Shown here piece by piece: positions 51,553-60,207 of a stretch of DNA of 64,000 bases; position 1 is the first letter of the stretch, and each line of letters opens with the position of its first letter. The stretch comes from Pseudaquabacterium terrae. Its GTDB lineage: Bacteria > Pseudomonadota > Gammaproteobacteria > Burkholderiales > Burkholderiaceae_C. Where the stretch lies: assembly GCF_013266755.1 (NCBI RefSeq), contig NZ_JABRWJ010000006.1, positions 248,001-312,000 of the forward strand, given 5' to 3'. The translations under genes were made by a program, and so were the position numbers. The notes under the pieces are model-generated. The model saw nothing but the letters and a program-made list of their open reading frames with translations, was not told the DNA's origin and made no database searches.

Positions 51553-52889
51553 CACCCGTTCCTCGCTCCGCCGACCAGGCTGCGCAATGACGCCAGCGTG
51601 TCGGCCAACGCCACCGAATCGCCCGTGCCTTGCGCCAGGAAGGCTTGCAACGCAGGGAAGGTCTGCACCGAGCGGTCCGACAGTGCGTCCTGGCCGGCCC
51701 TGTATTCGCCGATATGCAGCAGCAGCTCGAGCTCGCGATGCCGCGACAGCAGCTTGCGCACCTGCGCGGCGTCGGCGCGGTGTGCGGCGTCGGTCACCTG
51801 CGTCATCACCCGGCTCACGCTGGCCAGGATGTCGATCGCAGGAAACTGGCCGGCCTCGGCCAGCCGGCGCGACAGCACGAGATGGCCATCGACGATCGAG
51901 CGCACCTCTTCGGCGATCGGGTCGTTGTCGTCCTCGCCTTCCGTCAGCACCGCGTAGACCGCCGTGATCGAGCCCTGCGCACCCTGGCCGGCGCGCTCCA
52001 GCAATTGGGGCAGCACCGAGAAAACCGACGGCGGGTAGCTGCGGCGCGTCGGCGGCTCGCCGCTGGCCAGGCCCACTTCGCGCTGCGCACGCGCGAAGCG
52101 GGTCAGGGAGTCGACCAGCAGCAGCACCGCTTGCCCCTGGTCCCTGAAGTACTCGGCAATCGTCGTCGCGACCTGGGCGCACTTGATGCGCTCCATCGCC
52201 GGCCGGTCCGAAGTCGATACCACGAGCACGCTGCGCGCCAGCCCCGCCGGCCCGAGGTTGTGCTCGACGAACTCCTGCACCTCGCGGCCGCGTTCGCCGA
52301 CCAGCGCAATCACGTTGACCTGGGCGTTCGAGCCGCGCGCCAGCATGCCCAGCAGCGTGCTCTTGCCGACGCCGGGCGGCGCGAAGACGCCGATGCGCTG
52401 GCCGATGCCCAGCGTCAGCAGGCCGTCGATCGCGCGCAGGCCGGTGACGAAGGGCTGCTGAACCGGTCGCCGTGCGAGCGGCGCGATGGCTTCGCGGTGC
52501 ACCGGCATCCGGCCGTGGCCTGCTAGCGGGCCGCGGCCGTCGATCGGATGGCCCAGCGCATCGAGCACGCGCCCGAGCAGGCCGGGACCGACCGGGCAGC
52601 GCAGGCCCCGCCCTGCCGGCAGCACCTCGGTCGCCATCGAGATGCCGGTCATCGGGCCGAGGGGCGTGAGCACGGCGGTGTTGTGGCGGAAACCCACCAC
52701 CTCGGCCCACTGCGACGTCTCGCCGGGGGTCACCAGCTCGCACAGCTCACCGATGCGCGCCTGGATGCCCGTGGCGTCGATCGTCAGGCCGACGGCCTGG
52801 CTCACGCGGCCGCGCATCGCCACCGGCGCGCTGCGGCCGATGGCGCGTTCCAGCTCGGCGGCCAGGGCTTCCATGCCGTGATCGGTCAT
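51552..52889 (-). CDS. sctN: SctN (YscN/HrcN), T3SS ATPase
   Basis: 445 residues from the ATG at 52889, which overlaps the sctL stop (ATGA). The hexameric ATPase that unfolds and releases secretion substrates. Walker A is GVFAPPGVGKSTLL, Walker B is VLLLVDSLTRFA, with LVGERGREVQEFVEHNLG, DSLTRFARAQREVGLASGEPP and the C-terminal chaperone/substrate-binding region. All catalytic residues appear present. It is closely related to FliI and to F1-ATPase beta; the T3SS assignment is fixed by its neighbours. Confidence 0.96.
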   Translation of the reverse strand: MTDHGMEALAAELERAIGRSAPVAMRGRVSQAVGLTIDATGIQARIGELCELVTPGETSQWAEVVGFRHNTAVLTPLGPMTGISMATEVLPAGRGLRCPVGPGLLGRVLDALGHPIDGRGPLAGHGRMPVHREAIAPLARRPVQQPFVTGLRAIDGLLTLGIGQRIGVFAPPGVGKSTLLGMLARGSNAQVNVIALVGERGREVQEFVEHNLGPAGLARSVLVVSTSDRPAMERIKCAQVATTIAEYFRDQGQAVLLLVDSLTRFARAQREVGLASGEPPTRRSYPPSVFSVLPQLLERAGQGAQGSITAVYAVLTEGEDDNDPIAEEVRSIVDGHLVLSRRLAEAGQFPAIDILASVSRVMTQVTDAAHRADAAQVRKLLSRHRELELLLHIGEYRAGQDALSDRSVQTFPALQAFLAQGTGDSVALADTLASLRSLVGGARNG

Positions 52890-53500
52890 GTCTCGTGACC
52901 TCGCATCGCGCGGGCAAGCACGTCGAGCTGCGATTCGATGCCGATGTCGAGCGTGCCGGCCGCGGTGACGAGCACGCAGCCGCCGGCGGGCAGCGAGGCA
53001 TCGGCGTGGACGCTGAGGTTGATGGCCCAGCCCGCGCCCTCGCGCAGCCGCGCCACCGCTGCGCGCAGCGCCGGCTCGCCGGCAGGCGCCACCCGCACCA
53101 CCGCCTGCGCCTCGGCGCGCAGCAGCTCCTGCACGCGCTGCAGCGCGGTTTCGTACAGGCGCGCCGGATCGATGTCCGCGAGGATCTGCGACATCGCCCT
53201 CACCACCAGGTGCGCCATCGCTTCGCGCATGCGGCCGAGGCGTGCGTGATCGTCGGCCGCCACCGACAGCAGCCGATCGGCATGGGCCGCCTTGGCTTCG
53301 CGCAGGCCGGCCGCGTAGCCGTCGCGCCGGGCCTGGGCCGCCTGCTGGCTGGCCGCTGTCGTGATGCGTGCGGCCTCGGCACGCGCGGTCTCGATCAGGC
53401 GTGCCGAGTCGAGCAGCGCGCTGTATTCGGCCTCTTTGAGGACCTTGCGCTCGCACAGCAACTGCAGCCGATCGCTGGTGATCAGGTAAGCCAATCCCAT
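52886..53500 (-). CDS. sctL: SctL (YscL/HrpE), T3SS ATPase stator
   Basis: 204 residues from the ATG at 53500 (MGLAYLITSDRLQLL). SctL links the ATPase SctN to the SctQ sorting platform and restrains it. Features: an Ala/Arg/Glu-rich helical middle (about 45-110), then DPARLYETALQRVQELLRAEAQAVVRV and a C-terminal domain with CVLVTAAGTLDIGIESQLDVL (in outline), the family's most conserved part. It overlaps sctK upstream by 19 bases and sctN downstream by 4, so the three are tightly coupled. An ATG at 53527 is also in frame. Confidence 0.92.
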   Translation of the reverse strand: MGLAYLITSDRLQLLCERKVLKEAEYSALLDSARLIETARAEAARITTAASQQAAQARRDGYAAGLREAKAAHADRLLSVAADDHARLGRMREAMAHLVVRAMSQILADIDPARLYETALQRVQELLRAEAQAVVRVAPAGEPALRAAVARLREGAGWAINLSVHADASLPAGGCVLVTAAGTLDIGIESQLDVLARAMRGHET

Positions 53501-54138
53501 TGGGGCAATCTCTCGGGGACGATGCACATCAGCATCAGTTCATCCAGCTGCGCGAGCTGGTGCGGCTGCAGCGACAGGGGGCGAAGCGCTGCCGCGCGCC
53601 GCGGCAGCTTGCGTTGCACGCGCTTCAGCACGGCCTCGCCTTCGCCGGCGACCGCCGCTTGCAGCAGGCGATAGCCGCGGTCGACGACGACCCGCCCGGC
53701 ACTGATCGGCCGCTCGCGCAGCGGCGTGGGATCGATTCGGAAAGCCGATGGCGGCGGCAGCCTGTGCATCACGAAGTCGACCGCATCGTCGTCGATGCGA
53801 CGCGCCTGGCGGCGCAACTGCGCCCCCAGGGCATCCCGATCGCTCATCAGGCGAGCGTGCAGCGCCAGGCCGCAATACAGGCTCAACCGCCGCAGCGAAC
53901 GGCTGTCCATCAACAGCAACCGTTTGCACGGCGAATCGAAGCGGTAGTCCAGGTCGGGCAGGCTGCCGCGCAGCCAGGACGCCAGCACCGCCTGGCCCGC
54001 CGGACCCAGCGTTCGCCAGCGGCGCCAGTGCGACGGCCAGGCGGGCGGCAGCCAGCTCGGGTGCATGTCCTCGTGCGGCCGCAGTTGCAGCCGCAGGACG
54101 TGCTGCAAACCGGCGGGGGACAGGATCGTGTTGGCCAT
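53482..54138 (-). CDS. sctK: SctK (YscK/HrpD family), T3SS sorting-platform adaptor
   Basis: 218 residues. SctK connects SctD's cytoplasmic domain to SctQ. The family is weakly conserved. Here the N-terminal hydrophobic and tryptophan-rich region (PSWLPPAWPSHWRRWRTLG) and the C-terminal LPQWDWLT are typical of YscK-type proteins, and it stands directly before sctL and overlaps it. It is the first core gene after the cargo block, 21 bases downstream of the DUF4214-type gene. Confidence comes mostly from position plus these motifs. Confidence 0.85.
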   Translation of the reverse strand: MANTILSPAGLQHVLRLQLRPHEDMHPSWLPPAWPSHWRRWRTLGPAGQAVLASWLRGSLPDLDYRFDSPCKRLLLMDSRSLRRLSLYCGLALHARLMSDRDALGAQLRRQARRIDDDAVDFVMHRLPPPSAFRIDPTPLRERPISAGRVVVDRGYRLLQAAVAGEGEAVLKRVQRKLPRRAAALRPLSLQPHQLAQLDELMLMCIVPERLPQWDWLT

Positions 54139-54159
54139 CGACGAATGCCGCTGCAGGTC

Positions 54160-55092
54160 TCATCCCAGCCACGGGAGGTAGTCGAGGCCCGTCGTCGAGA
54201 GCCCGGTCAGGTCGATGGTCGCCGCATTGGTGGTGCTCGCGGCCGCGGCCCAGGTCAGCTCGGCGCCGGTGAACTGGCCCTTGTCCAGCATCGAGCCGTA
54301 GAGCTGCATGTCGAGCGCGGACGGCGCCGTGTTCGTGACGTTCTTGTAGACGAGATTGACCAGCGCGGCATGCGTGTAGTTGTCGCCGAGCTTCACGTCC
54401 AGCGCGATGCGCGTGAGTTCCAGCGGCGCCATCCCCGAATCGAGCAGACCGATGGCAATACCCACGAGGTCCTTGCTCTTGATCTGGTCACGGCCGAATA
54501 CGGCGCCGACGATGCGTGCCGCCGCGCCCGCATTGCCGTTCAGGTCGAGCGCGACCGAGACTTCCTTGAAACGAAGACGCTCGACGGAGTTCAGCGTGAC
54601 ATCCAGATCGCCGGTGGCCGTGAGCGCGATGACTTCGCCGCTGCGCGTGAAATTGGGCTTGTTGCCGATGATCAGCGCCTTCGAGAAACCGAGGCTGTCC
54701 AGCGTATCGATTCCGACCCCGCCGTGGTACGTGTCGCCGCCGGCACTCCAGTAGAAGTAGTTGTTGCCGGCGTTGCCGTGCCAGTCGTCGCGCCCGGCCA
54801 TCAGGTCGGAAATGAGCGTCTCGTAGGAAGTGCCCGAAGTGACCTTGTGATTCAGGCCCGTCATCGAGAAAGAGAAGGTCGTGCCGGTCTGCTTCAGGCT
54901 CCACGAGTGAATGGCGCCGCCGGTCGGATAGCCATATCCCGTGCCTGGCGAATAGCGCAGATTCACGCCCGTCCAGGTCTCCGTGTAGCCGGGCGGACTC
55001 ATGTGCCCGCTGGTCGCGCCCAGGTGGTAAGACGTCGTGTTCTCCGGGACAACGTCGTCCTTGCCGTTCCAGATGAAATTGATGGTGGCCAT
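54160..55092 (-). CDS. DUF4214-type protein encoded inside the T3SS operon, candidate secreted substrate
   Basis: 310 residues with no Sec signal peptide. The N-terminal half (MATINFIWNGKDDVVPENTT and Gly/Asn/Asp-rich loops such as AGNNYFYWSAGGDTYHGG) looks like secreted, beta-rich repeat proteins. The C-terminal part (about 195-290) fits DUF4214, a helical domain found in secreted and surface proteins, with ARIVGAVFGRDQ, and AALVNLVYKNVTN. It lies between the immunity gene and sctK in the cargo block. A decayed copy of its C-terminus lies upstream. It may be a T3SS substrate or translocon-associated protein; function unknown. The start follows AGGGAGAAA. Confidence 0.75.
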   Translation of the reverse strand: MATINFIWNGKDDVVPENTTSYHLGATSGHMSPPGYTETWTGVNLRYSPGTGYGYPTGGAIHSWSLKQTGTTFSFSMTGLNHKVTSGTSYETLISDLMAGRDDWHGNAGNNYFYWSAGGDTYHGGVGIDTLDSLGFSKALIIGNKPNFTRSGEVIALTATGDLDVTLNSVERLRFKEVSVALDLNGNAGAAARIVGAVFGRDQIKSKDLVGIAIGLLDSGMAPLELTRIALDVKLGDNYTHAALVNLVYKNVTNTAPSALDMQLYGSMLDKGQFTGAELTWAAAASTTNAATIDLTGLSTTGLDYLPWLG

Positions 55093-55150
55093 GGTGGGTG
55101 TTTCTCCCTGAAGGTTGCTTTGGTACGGGAACGCTGTGCCGTTTCGGCTC

Positions 55151-55385
55151 TCATCCCTGCCACGGGAGGTAGTCGAGCCCGGTCGTCGAGAGCCCGGTGA
55201 GGTCGATGGTCGCCGCGTTGATGGCGCTGTCGGCTGTGGCCCAGGTCAGTTCAGCGCCGGTGAACTGGCCTTTGTCCAGCATCGAGCCATAGAGCTGAAC
55301 GTCGAGCGCGGTCGGCGCGGTGTTCGTGACGTTCCTGTAGACCAGATCGACCAGCGCGGCATTCGTGTAGTGGTTGCCGAGCTTC
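55151..55385 (-). repeat. Direct repeat of the 3' end of the DUF4214-type gene
   Basis: The 235 bases match 54160-54394, offset by exactly 991 bases, with substitutions but no visible gaps. Both end in STTGLDYLPW plus two residues. The match stops abruptly after GCCGAGCTTC, marking a deletion junction. Confidence 0.88.
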
Positions 55386-55437
55386 GATCGCCGACAGCGC
55401 GGCGGACTGCCGGCCGGCAGTACGTTTTCGAATACAT
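55151..55437 (-). pseudogene. Truncated, frame-shifted second copy of the DUF4214-type gene
   Basis: An intact start region (ATG at 55437 with GGAGGA upstream) leads into about 17 codons and then meets the DUF4214 C-terminal segment in another frame. The downstream part (LGNHYTNAALVDLVYRNVTN to GLDYLPWQG) is open only in a different frame. The pattern fits a tandem duplicate that lost its middle by deletion. Alternatively the 3' piece may be expressed from an unrelated start at 55480, but that leader shows no family match. Confidence 0.7.
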
Positions 55438-55614
55438 GGAACTCCTCCCTAAAGGACCGTGCATGGCGGCCCGTTTGCAATTCTGCTGTGATGTTGCCTC
55501 GGTGGCAGTCCCTAAGAGGTGGGACGTGTCATTCATGCGATAGGCATCGACCGATGGCAGCCGTCGAACTTTTCGGAACGACGAGGCCGAGCGGCGGCGT
55601 CGTCTGCGCCCGCT

Positions 55615-56409
55615 CTACTTCAGAAAGTCGTAGTGGAGGTCGTAGTGCGGCAAGGGGTCCATCGGCAACCACTCCGCCGGCACGAAAGGCGAATCCACCT
55701 TGATGGGGTAGCCGCTGCGCCACGCGATCTTTGCGAGGTTGACGGCCGCCGTGGAGATGAGGTCCTCGGTAAAGCCGCTTTCGTCGTTGCTTCGAGACTT
55801 GACGGCCTTGGGTGCGGTGATCTCGGCCAATGCGTCTTCCATCCCGTTGACGTTGCCGCGCGCCAGAGCCAAGTAGAAACGATGCTCCACGAGGTACTTC
55901 TGGTGCTCGTGCCCTGCGGGCGGGTCGGCGAGTACTCTCTCCGCGCGTTCGGCCAGCCGCGTCCATTCGCCGCGCAATGCAACGATCGCTTGATAGGCGC
56001 AGAAGTCGTGCGTCTTGTGGCTTTCGGCGCGCTTCATGTCGTACATCGAGTCGGCGTCGATGAACTGCTGGATGACACCAGCGTGGTTGGAGAGAAGCGG
56101 AAGCCGCAGCTCAAGGAATTTGCCGCCCGGTCCAAAGGTGTCTGGCTTCATCTTGAAGCGCAGTAGGCGGAGCTTGGCACCAACGTAACACCACTGCCGG
56201 AGGCCCGCAAGATCGTGACTGTCGAACCAAGCGAGCATTGCCTGCGCCAATGCCTTTGAATTCAGATCAAGGACGCAGGCCGCAGGGTCTCCTTTGTTGT
56301 TTCGAATGTAGTCGACGTCCTGCTCGATTTCTGACGGATCGGCAAGATGGGACTTGATGTGTGCCACGCGCCGCTGCCGCGCCGTCCAGTTGTCTTGTGG
56401 AGCTGCCAT
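55615..56409 (-). CDS. Probable immunity protein for the adjacent toxin (Imm49-like)
   Basis: 264 residues, 23 bases downstream of the large toxin-like gene on the same strand, with GAGAGG before the ATG. It is mostly alpha-helical with no signal peptide or membrane segment, so it is probably cytoplasmic. Segments such as EDLISTAAVNLAKIAWRSGY and a terminal VPAEWLPMDPLPHY resemble immunity family Imm49 of polymorphic toxin systems; this is recalled by pattern, not a search result. Base composition is visibly less GC-rich than the core T3SS genes, suggesting transfer. It probably binds and blocks the toxin's C-terminal domain. Confidence 0.7.
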   Translation of the reverse strand: MAAPQDNWTARQRRVAHIKSHLADPSEIEQDVDYIRNNKGDPAACVLDLNSKALAQAMLAWFDSHDLAGLRQWCYVGAKLRLLRFKMKPDTFGPGGKFLELRLPLLSNHAGVIQQFIDADSMYDMKRAESHKTHDFCAYQAIVALRGEWTRLAERAERVLADPPAGHEHQKYLVEHRFYLALARGNVNGMEDALAEITAPKAVKSRSNDESGFTEDLISTAAVNLAKIAWRSGYPIKVDSPFVPAEWLPMDPLPHYDLHYDFLK

Positions 56410-56432
56410 TTGAGCCTCTCGGTAGGGTGTGT

Positions 56433-59400
56433 TTAGCTGACGCGAATGATCAGGACGTTCCCGCTTGTCTTGTCGACCGCGGCGATGCCTTTGATCAAGG
56501 TGCCGTTCTTCATTGCTTTGCTGACTGCGATGTACGCTTCGGATGACTGGTCAAGTTCGCCGAGTACGGCTCTTACCCAGTCGTCCGACAGTTGCATGTT
56601 GCGCCCTGCAGCCATCGGGTCGAGCGATACCGCCCCATTGCTCATTTGCTTGGAATCGATCAACAACGTGACATTCCCGTCCCGGTCGACAAACACGTGA
56701 TCGAATCCGTTGTTGCTGCCGTATTTGCCACCGGAGAGCGACTGGAGCCCCTGGCGCGCGGCGACCGACTCGACGACGCTCTCGGTGAGCATACCGTCAG
56801 CATCACCAAGTCTCACGATGTCGAGCACGGCATTGCGTTCGGCGGCCGTCAAGTCGGTCAACGCATAGCCCGTGCTGTTGACCTTGGTGGCGTTGATGCC
56901 ACCGGAGGCCACCGGCTCTGTCGAGGTCAGCTCGGACAAGGCTCGCAACCCGGAATTGCCGGAAGCCGTGGGAACGAACTCGGGCAGGCCGGCCGCTGCC
57001 GCCGCGCGCAGTTGCACGAAGGTTTGCAGACGCGCAGCGGCTGTCGTCAGCCCGTTGGCGAGGCCCGCGGCGCCGAGAACGAGGCCGGCCACGTCGAAGG
57101 TCACGCGCCCGACTGCGGCGCCATACAGAAACCAGTCGCCACGATGGTCGGAGGCCGACGCAGTCGCCAGTGCGTTGTTCACGCTCTCGACCGAGTGGGC
57201 CACGGCCGCGCCGAGGTAGTGGCGCGGCTCTCGGACGATTTCGGCAACCGAGTGTCCGATCGACAGGAGGGTCTGGCATGCCTCCTTGCCGCCGGGCACG
57301 AGGCGACCGAGGGGCGTATCGCCGCCCAGCCGGAGGTACTCGAGCGCTTGGGCAGTGGTGAGCGCCAACTGGCCGAGGCCGATGACGCTGTCGCCGACGC
57401 CCTGGAACAGCCCGGCGATCACACCGGCGCCAATCGAGACCTGCTTGCTCGTGTCGCGCCACACGCTGTGCAGATCGTCGCCCAGGCCGGCGACTTCCAC
57501 CGGCCCCAGCATCAGCGGCAGGGCGTCGACATCAGCTTCCGTCGGCAGCAGCGGCTCGATCAGTGCGCGCAACTCGCCGGCGGGAATGTTGTCAATGCCG
57601 CCGTACTTTTCCGCGAGCAGTGCGATCGCGGCTTCGGCCTGCTGGCCGGGCGATTGCAAACTGCCCGATCCGGCCACATCGCCGTTTGCCTCTGCAGCGG
57701 CATCGGCGTCGACGTCGTCGACATCGTCCGTTCCCACATCGGAGTCTTCCGTCTCGACGCCGCTGTCCGTGCTGTTGCTGTTTCCGGACGGGTCCACGGC
57801 AATCACATCGCCGGTGCCCGCCACGTCCGCACCGCCCGCGTTCTGCTCCACGATCTCACTGGCGCGGAAGTCTTCCTGCGCTGTGGAGGGCGTCGCGCCG
57901 GCACTGGCCGAATCCTTGATCAGGTCCCCGAGGAATTGGGCCGCGAATGCCGCGCCGCGATCGTCCGGATTGGCCAGCGCATTGATCGCACCGCCGACGG
58001 CGCGCGAAAGCATGCGCAGCTGGCTGGCCTCGGCCACGGTGATGCTGCCGGCTTGCTCGCGTGCATCGATGTCCAGGTTCAGCCCGCGACAGACTTCGCC
58101 GGCCAGCCCCGAGGCCAGGCCCGAGGTAAAGCCGTCGCGGAACTTGCCGCCGATGATTTCCTGTAGCGCGCCTTGCAGAGTCGCCTGGCCGGTGATGACC
58201 AGCGCGCGGGTGGCATGGCTGGTGACGTTGCCGGTGACGGAATCGATGCCGGCGGTGTCGAGGTTGGCACCCTTGATCACGCCGGCGGTGACTGCACCGG
58301 TGAAGGCGCCACGCAGCATGTCCTTGAAGTCGACCCGACCATCGAACACCAGCCCGCTCCAGAAGGAACCGATCGCGCCCATGGCCGCGCCGGCGACCAT
58401 CGCGCCGCCAACGCTGGCGGATGCGGCCGTCAGGCCGAGTGCCGCGCCCGTGCCGAAGGTGGCGATGGCGATGAAGACGATCGGCGCAACCACGTCGATC
58501 AGGCTTTCGCGCGGGACCAGGTTTTCGACGCTCGTCACGAAGCCCAGGCTGGGATCCAGCCAGACCCCGCCGGCGTCGTGCAATTCGGGTGGGTTGGCCG
58601 GGTCCACCTGCACCAGTCCGCTGGTGTCGTAGAAGCCCCGGCCATCCAGCGCCAGCGAGCCATCGTTGGTCACCAGCTGAGCCTGGTGCTCGACGTAGGA
58701 ACCGCCGTCTCCCCCGCCGGCGACCACGGCATCCGTCCAGTGCACGCCGCCATGCCATTGCGCAAACGCGCGGTTGGCCAGACCGTCTTGTGCCGCGTAC
58801 CAATCGGTATAGGCCGCTTCGTCGAACTTCAGCGTCTGCTCGGTAGACGTGACGTTGCCGTGCTCGTCGCGTGTCGTGCTGCTGACCCGCGACCACCCGA
58901 CACTGCCCGCCACGGGACCGTCCACGATCGGGGTGGTCGCCGAGCTCAGGTCCACGACAGGCGGATTCGCGCGCGCCGCGTCCAGGGCGCGCAGGTAGGC
59001 GCTGCGCGCGCCTTCCACCGCCCGGTCGAGCTGCTGCATGCGGCCCAGGCGGTCGGCCCCGAAGCGTTCGGCCAGCATCGGGTTGAGTCCGCCGGTCGTA
59101 TCGGGCGTGCTCGCGCCGCCATAAGCCGCGATGAGCGACTGATTCATCGGGTCGCTCAACGCCAGGTCGATCACATCGCGCTCGAGCAGGATGCCCGCCG
59201 CGAGCACCAGCGGCGGGCTGTCGACCACCTGCGCAGGTCGCTGCGCGAAGAAGCTGTGCGACAAGCCCGGCTGCGCGCCATACCAGTCGTTGAATGCCCG
59301 TTCGCTGAATTGGTACAGGTGCATGTCCGACCCACGCCGGCTGCGCTCGACGACGCTCCAGCCAGGCGAGTCGGCGCCGGGCCGAAGGTTGCCGTGGCGA

Positions 59401-60140
59401 TCCACGGTCACCGTCTCGCCGGGGCGGTGCACATGGCGCGCGGCGTTCAGGGCCTGTTCGTGCTCGTCGCGCGCCACTCGCAGCGCGCGGTCGAACTGCT
59501 GCATGAGCCCCAGCCGTTCGGCGCCGTAGCGGCCGATCAGCATCGGATCCACGCCTTCTGGGCGCAGCGCGGCGCTGCCGCCATAGGCGGCGGCCAGTTG
59601 CGCGTTCAGCGGGTCGGCCAGGAGCGCATCGATGGCGGCCAGGTCAGCGGCGAATCCAGCGGGAGCGAGACCGAGGGCGGTGCTTGCGTGGCCATCGGCG
59701 GCCGGCGCAGGTGCCGTGTCGGCGGTCGCCAGCGGGAACGGGCCGACCATGGCATCGGGTGCGTTCCAGCCCGGGACGACGAGACCGGCGAACGCCGGGA
59801 TGACGCCCGGGTCGGCAGCGGCCGCGGTGCTGTTGGAGCCAGCGAGCAGCGCAGTGGCTCCGCCGTTGCTGCCAGTGGCGGACAGGTCCAGCAGGCCCGG
59901 GAGCGACGAGCCGGTTAGCGCTTGAGGCGCCTGCGTCGACGGCGGCGCTGCGGCCGGCGGTGGCGGCACGCCTGCCGAGGCGGGACTCGATTGCTCCGGG
60001 CGCGCCGGTGCTGGCGGCGCAGTGGCGATCGAGTGTTCACGTGCCGCAGGCAGCGTCGGTGACCACGGCCGGCGCTCCAGCGCGATCACGTCTTCCATGT
60101 CCAGCGCCTCGAAGCGGGCGTCTATCGGCCTGACGGTCAT
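56433..60140 (-). CDS. Large polymorphic-toxin-like protein with C-terminal nuclease domain, encoded in the T3SS operon
   Basis: 1235 residues from the ATG at 60140, with GGAGGAA upstream. No Sec signal. Order: N-terminal 45 residues, then a Pro/Ala-rich linker to about 100; two internal repeats (about 168-303 and 322-463), each with DP-N-x-x-L-AAYGG, a GA(E/D)RLG-MQQ-DRA helix and DWY-AQ-GL; a hydrophobic Gly/Ala-rich region like CdiA DUF637 (about 535-720); an acidic Asp-rich linker near 770; and a C-terminal domain (about 1105-1235). There GFDHVFVDRDG and LLIDSKQ give Asp1147, Asp1162 and Lys1164, a PD-(D/E)xK-like nuclease core. It sits between sctJ and sctK, followed by an immunity-like gene. 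Confidence 0.75.
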   Translation of the reverse strand: MTVRPIDARFEALDMEDVIALERRPWSPTLPAAREHSIATAPPAPARPEQSSPASAGVPPPPAAAPPSTQAPQALTGSSLPGLLDLSATGSNGGATALLAGSNSTAAAADPGVIPAFAGLVVPGWNAPDAMVGPFPLATADTAPAPAADGHASTALGLAPAGFAADLAAIDALLADPLNAQLAAAYGGSAALRPEGVDPMLIGRYGAERLGLMQQFDRALRVARDEHEQALNAARHVHRPGETVTVDRHGNLRPGADSPGWSVVERSRRGSDMHLYQFSERAFNDWYGAQPGLSHSFFAQRPAQVVDSPPLVLAAGILLERDVIDLALSDPMNQSLIAAYGGASTPDTTGGLNPMLAERFGADRLGRMQQLDRAVEGARSAYLRALDAARANPPVVDLSSATTPIVDGPVAGSVGWSRVSSTTRDEHGNVTSTEQTLKFDEAAYTDWYAAQDGLANRAFAQWHGGVHWTDAVVAGGGDGGSYVEHQAQLVTNDGSLALDGRGFYDTSGLVQVDPANPPELHDAGGVWLDPSLGFVTSVENLVPRESLIDVVAPIVFIAIATFGTGAALGLTAASASVGGAMVAGAAMGAIGSFWSGLVFDGRVDFKDMLRGAFTGAVTAGVIKGANLDTAGIDSVTGNVTSHATRALVITGQATLQGALQEIIGGKFRDGFTSGLASGLAGEVCRGLNLDIDAREQAGSITVAEASQLRMLSRAVGGAINALANPDDRGAAFAAQFLGDLIKDSASAGATPSTAQEDFRASEIVEQNAGGADVAGTGDVIAVDPSGNSNSTDSGVETEDSDVGTDDVDDVDADAAAEANGDVAGSGSLQSPGQQAEAAIALLAEKYGGIDNIPAGELRALIEPLLPTEADVDALPLMLGPVEVAGLGDDLHSVWRDTSKQVSIGAGVIAGLFQGVGDSVIGLGQLALTTAQALEYLRLGGDTPLGRLVPGGKEACQTLLSIGHSVAEIVREPRHYLGAAVAHSVESVNNALATASASDHRGDWFLYGAAVGRVTFDVAGLVLGAAGLANGLTTAAARLQTFVQLRAAAAAGLPEFVPTASGNSGLRALSELTSTEPVASGGINATKVNSTGYALTDLTAAERNAVLDIVRLGDADGMLTESVVESVAARQGLQSLSGGKYGSNNGFDHVFVDRDGNVTLLIDSKQMSNGAVSLDPMAAGRNMQLSDDWVRAVLGELDQSSEAYIAVSKAMKNGTLIKGIAAVDKTSGNVLIIRVS

Positions 60141-60207
60141 GTGAGTTCCTCCCTGAGCCTTGTGTGATTCGAGTGGCGCGTGGTTGTCGTTCTTGTGGCG
60201 TCGGGTG

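Noticed and set aside
56592-59918. Plus-strand open frames opposite the large toxin-like gene
   Set aside because: No Shine-Dalgarno context or motifs, with composition typical of antisense frames.
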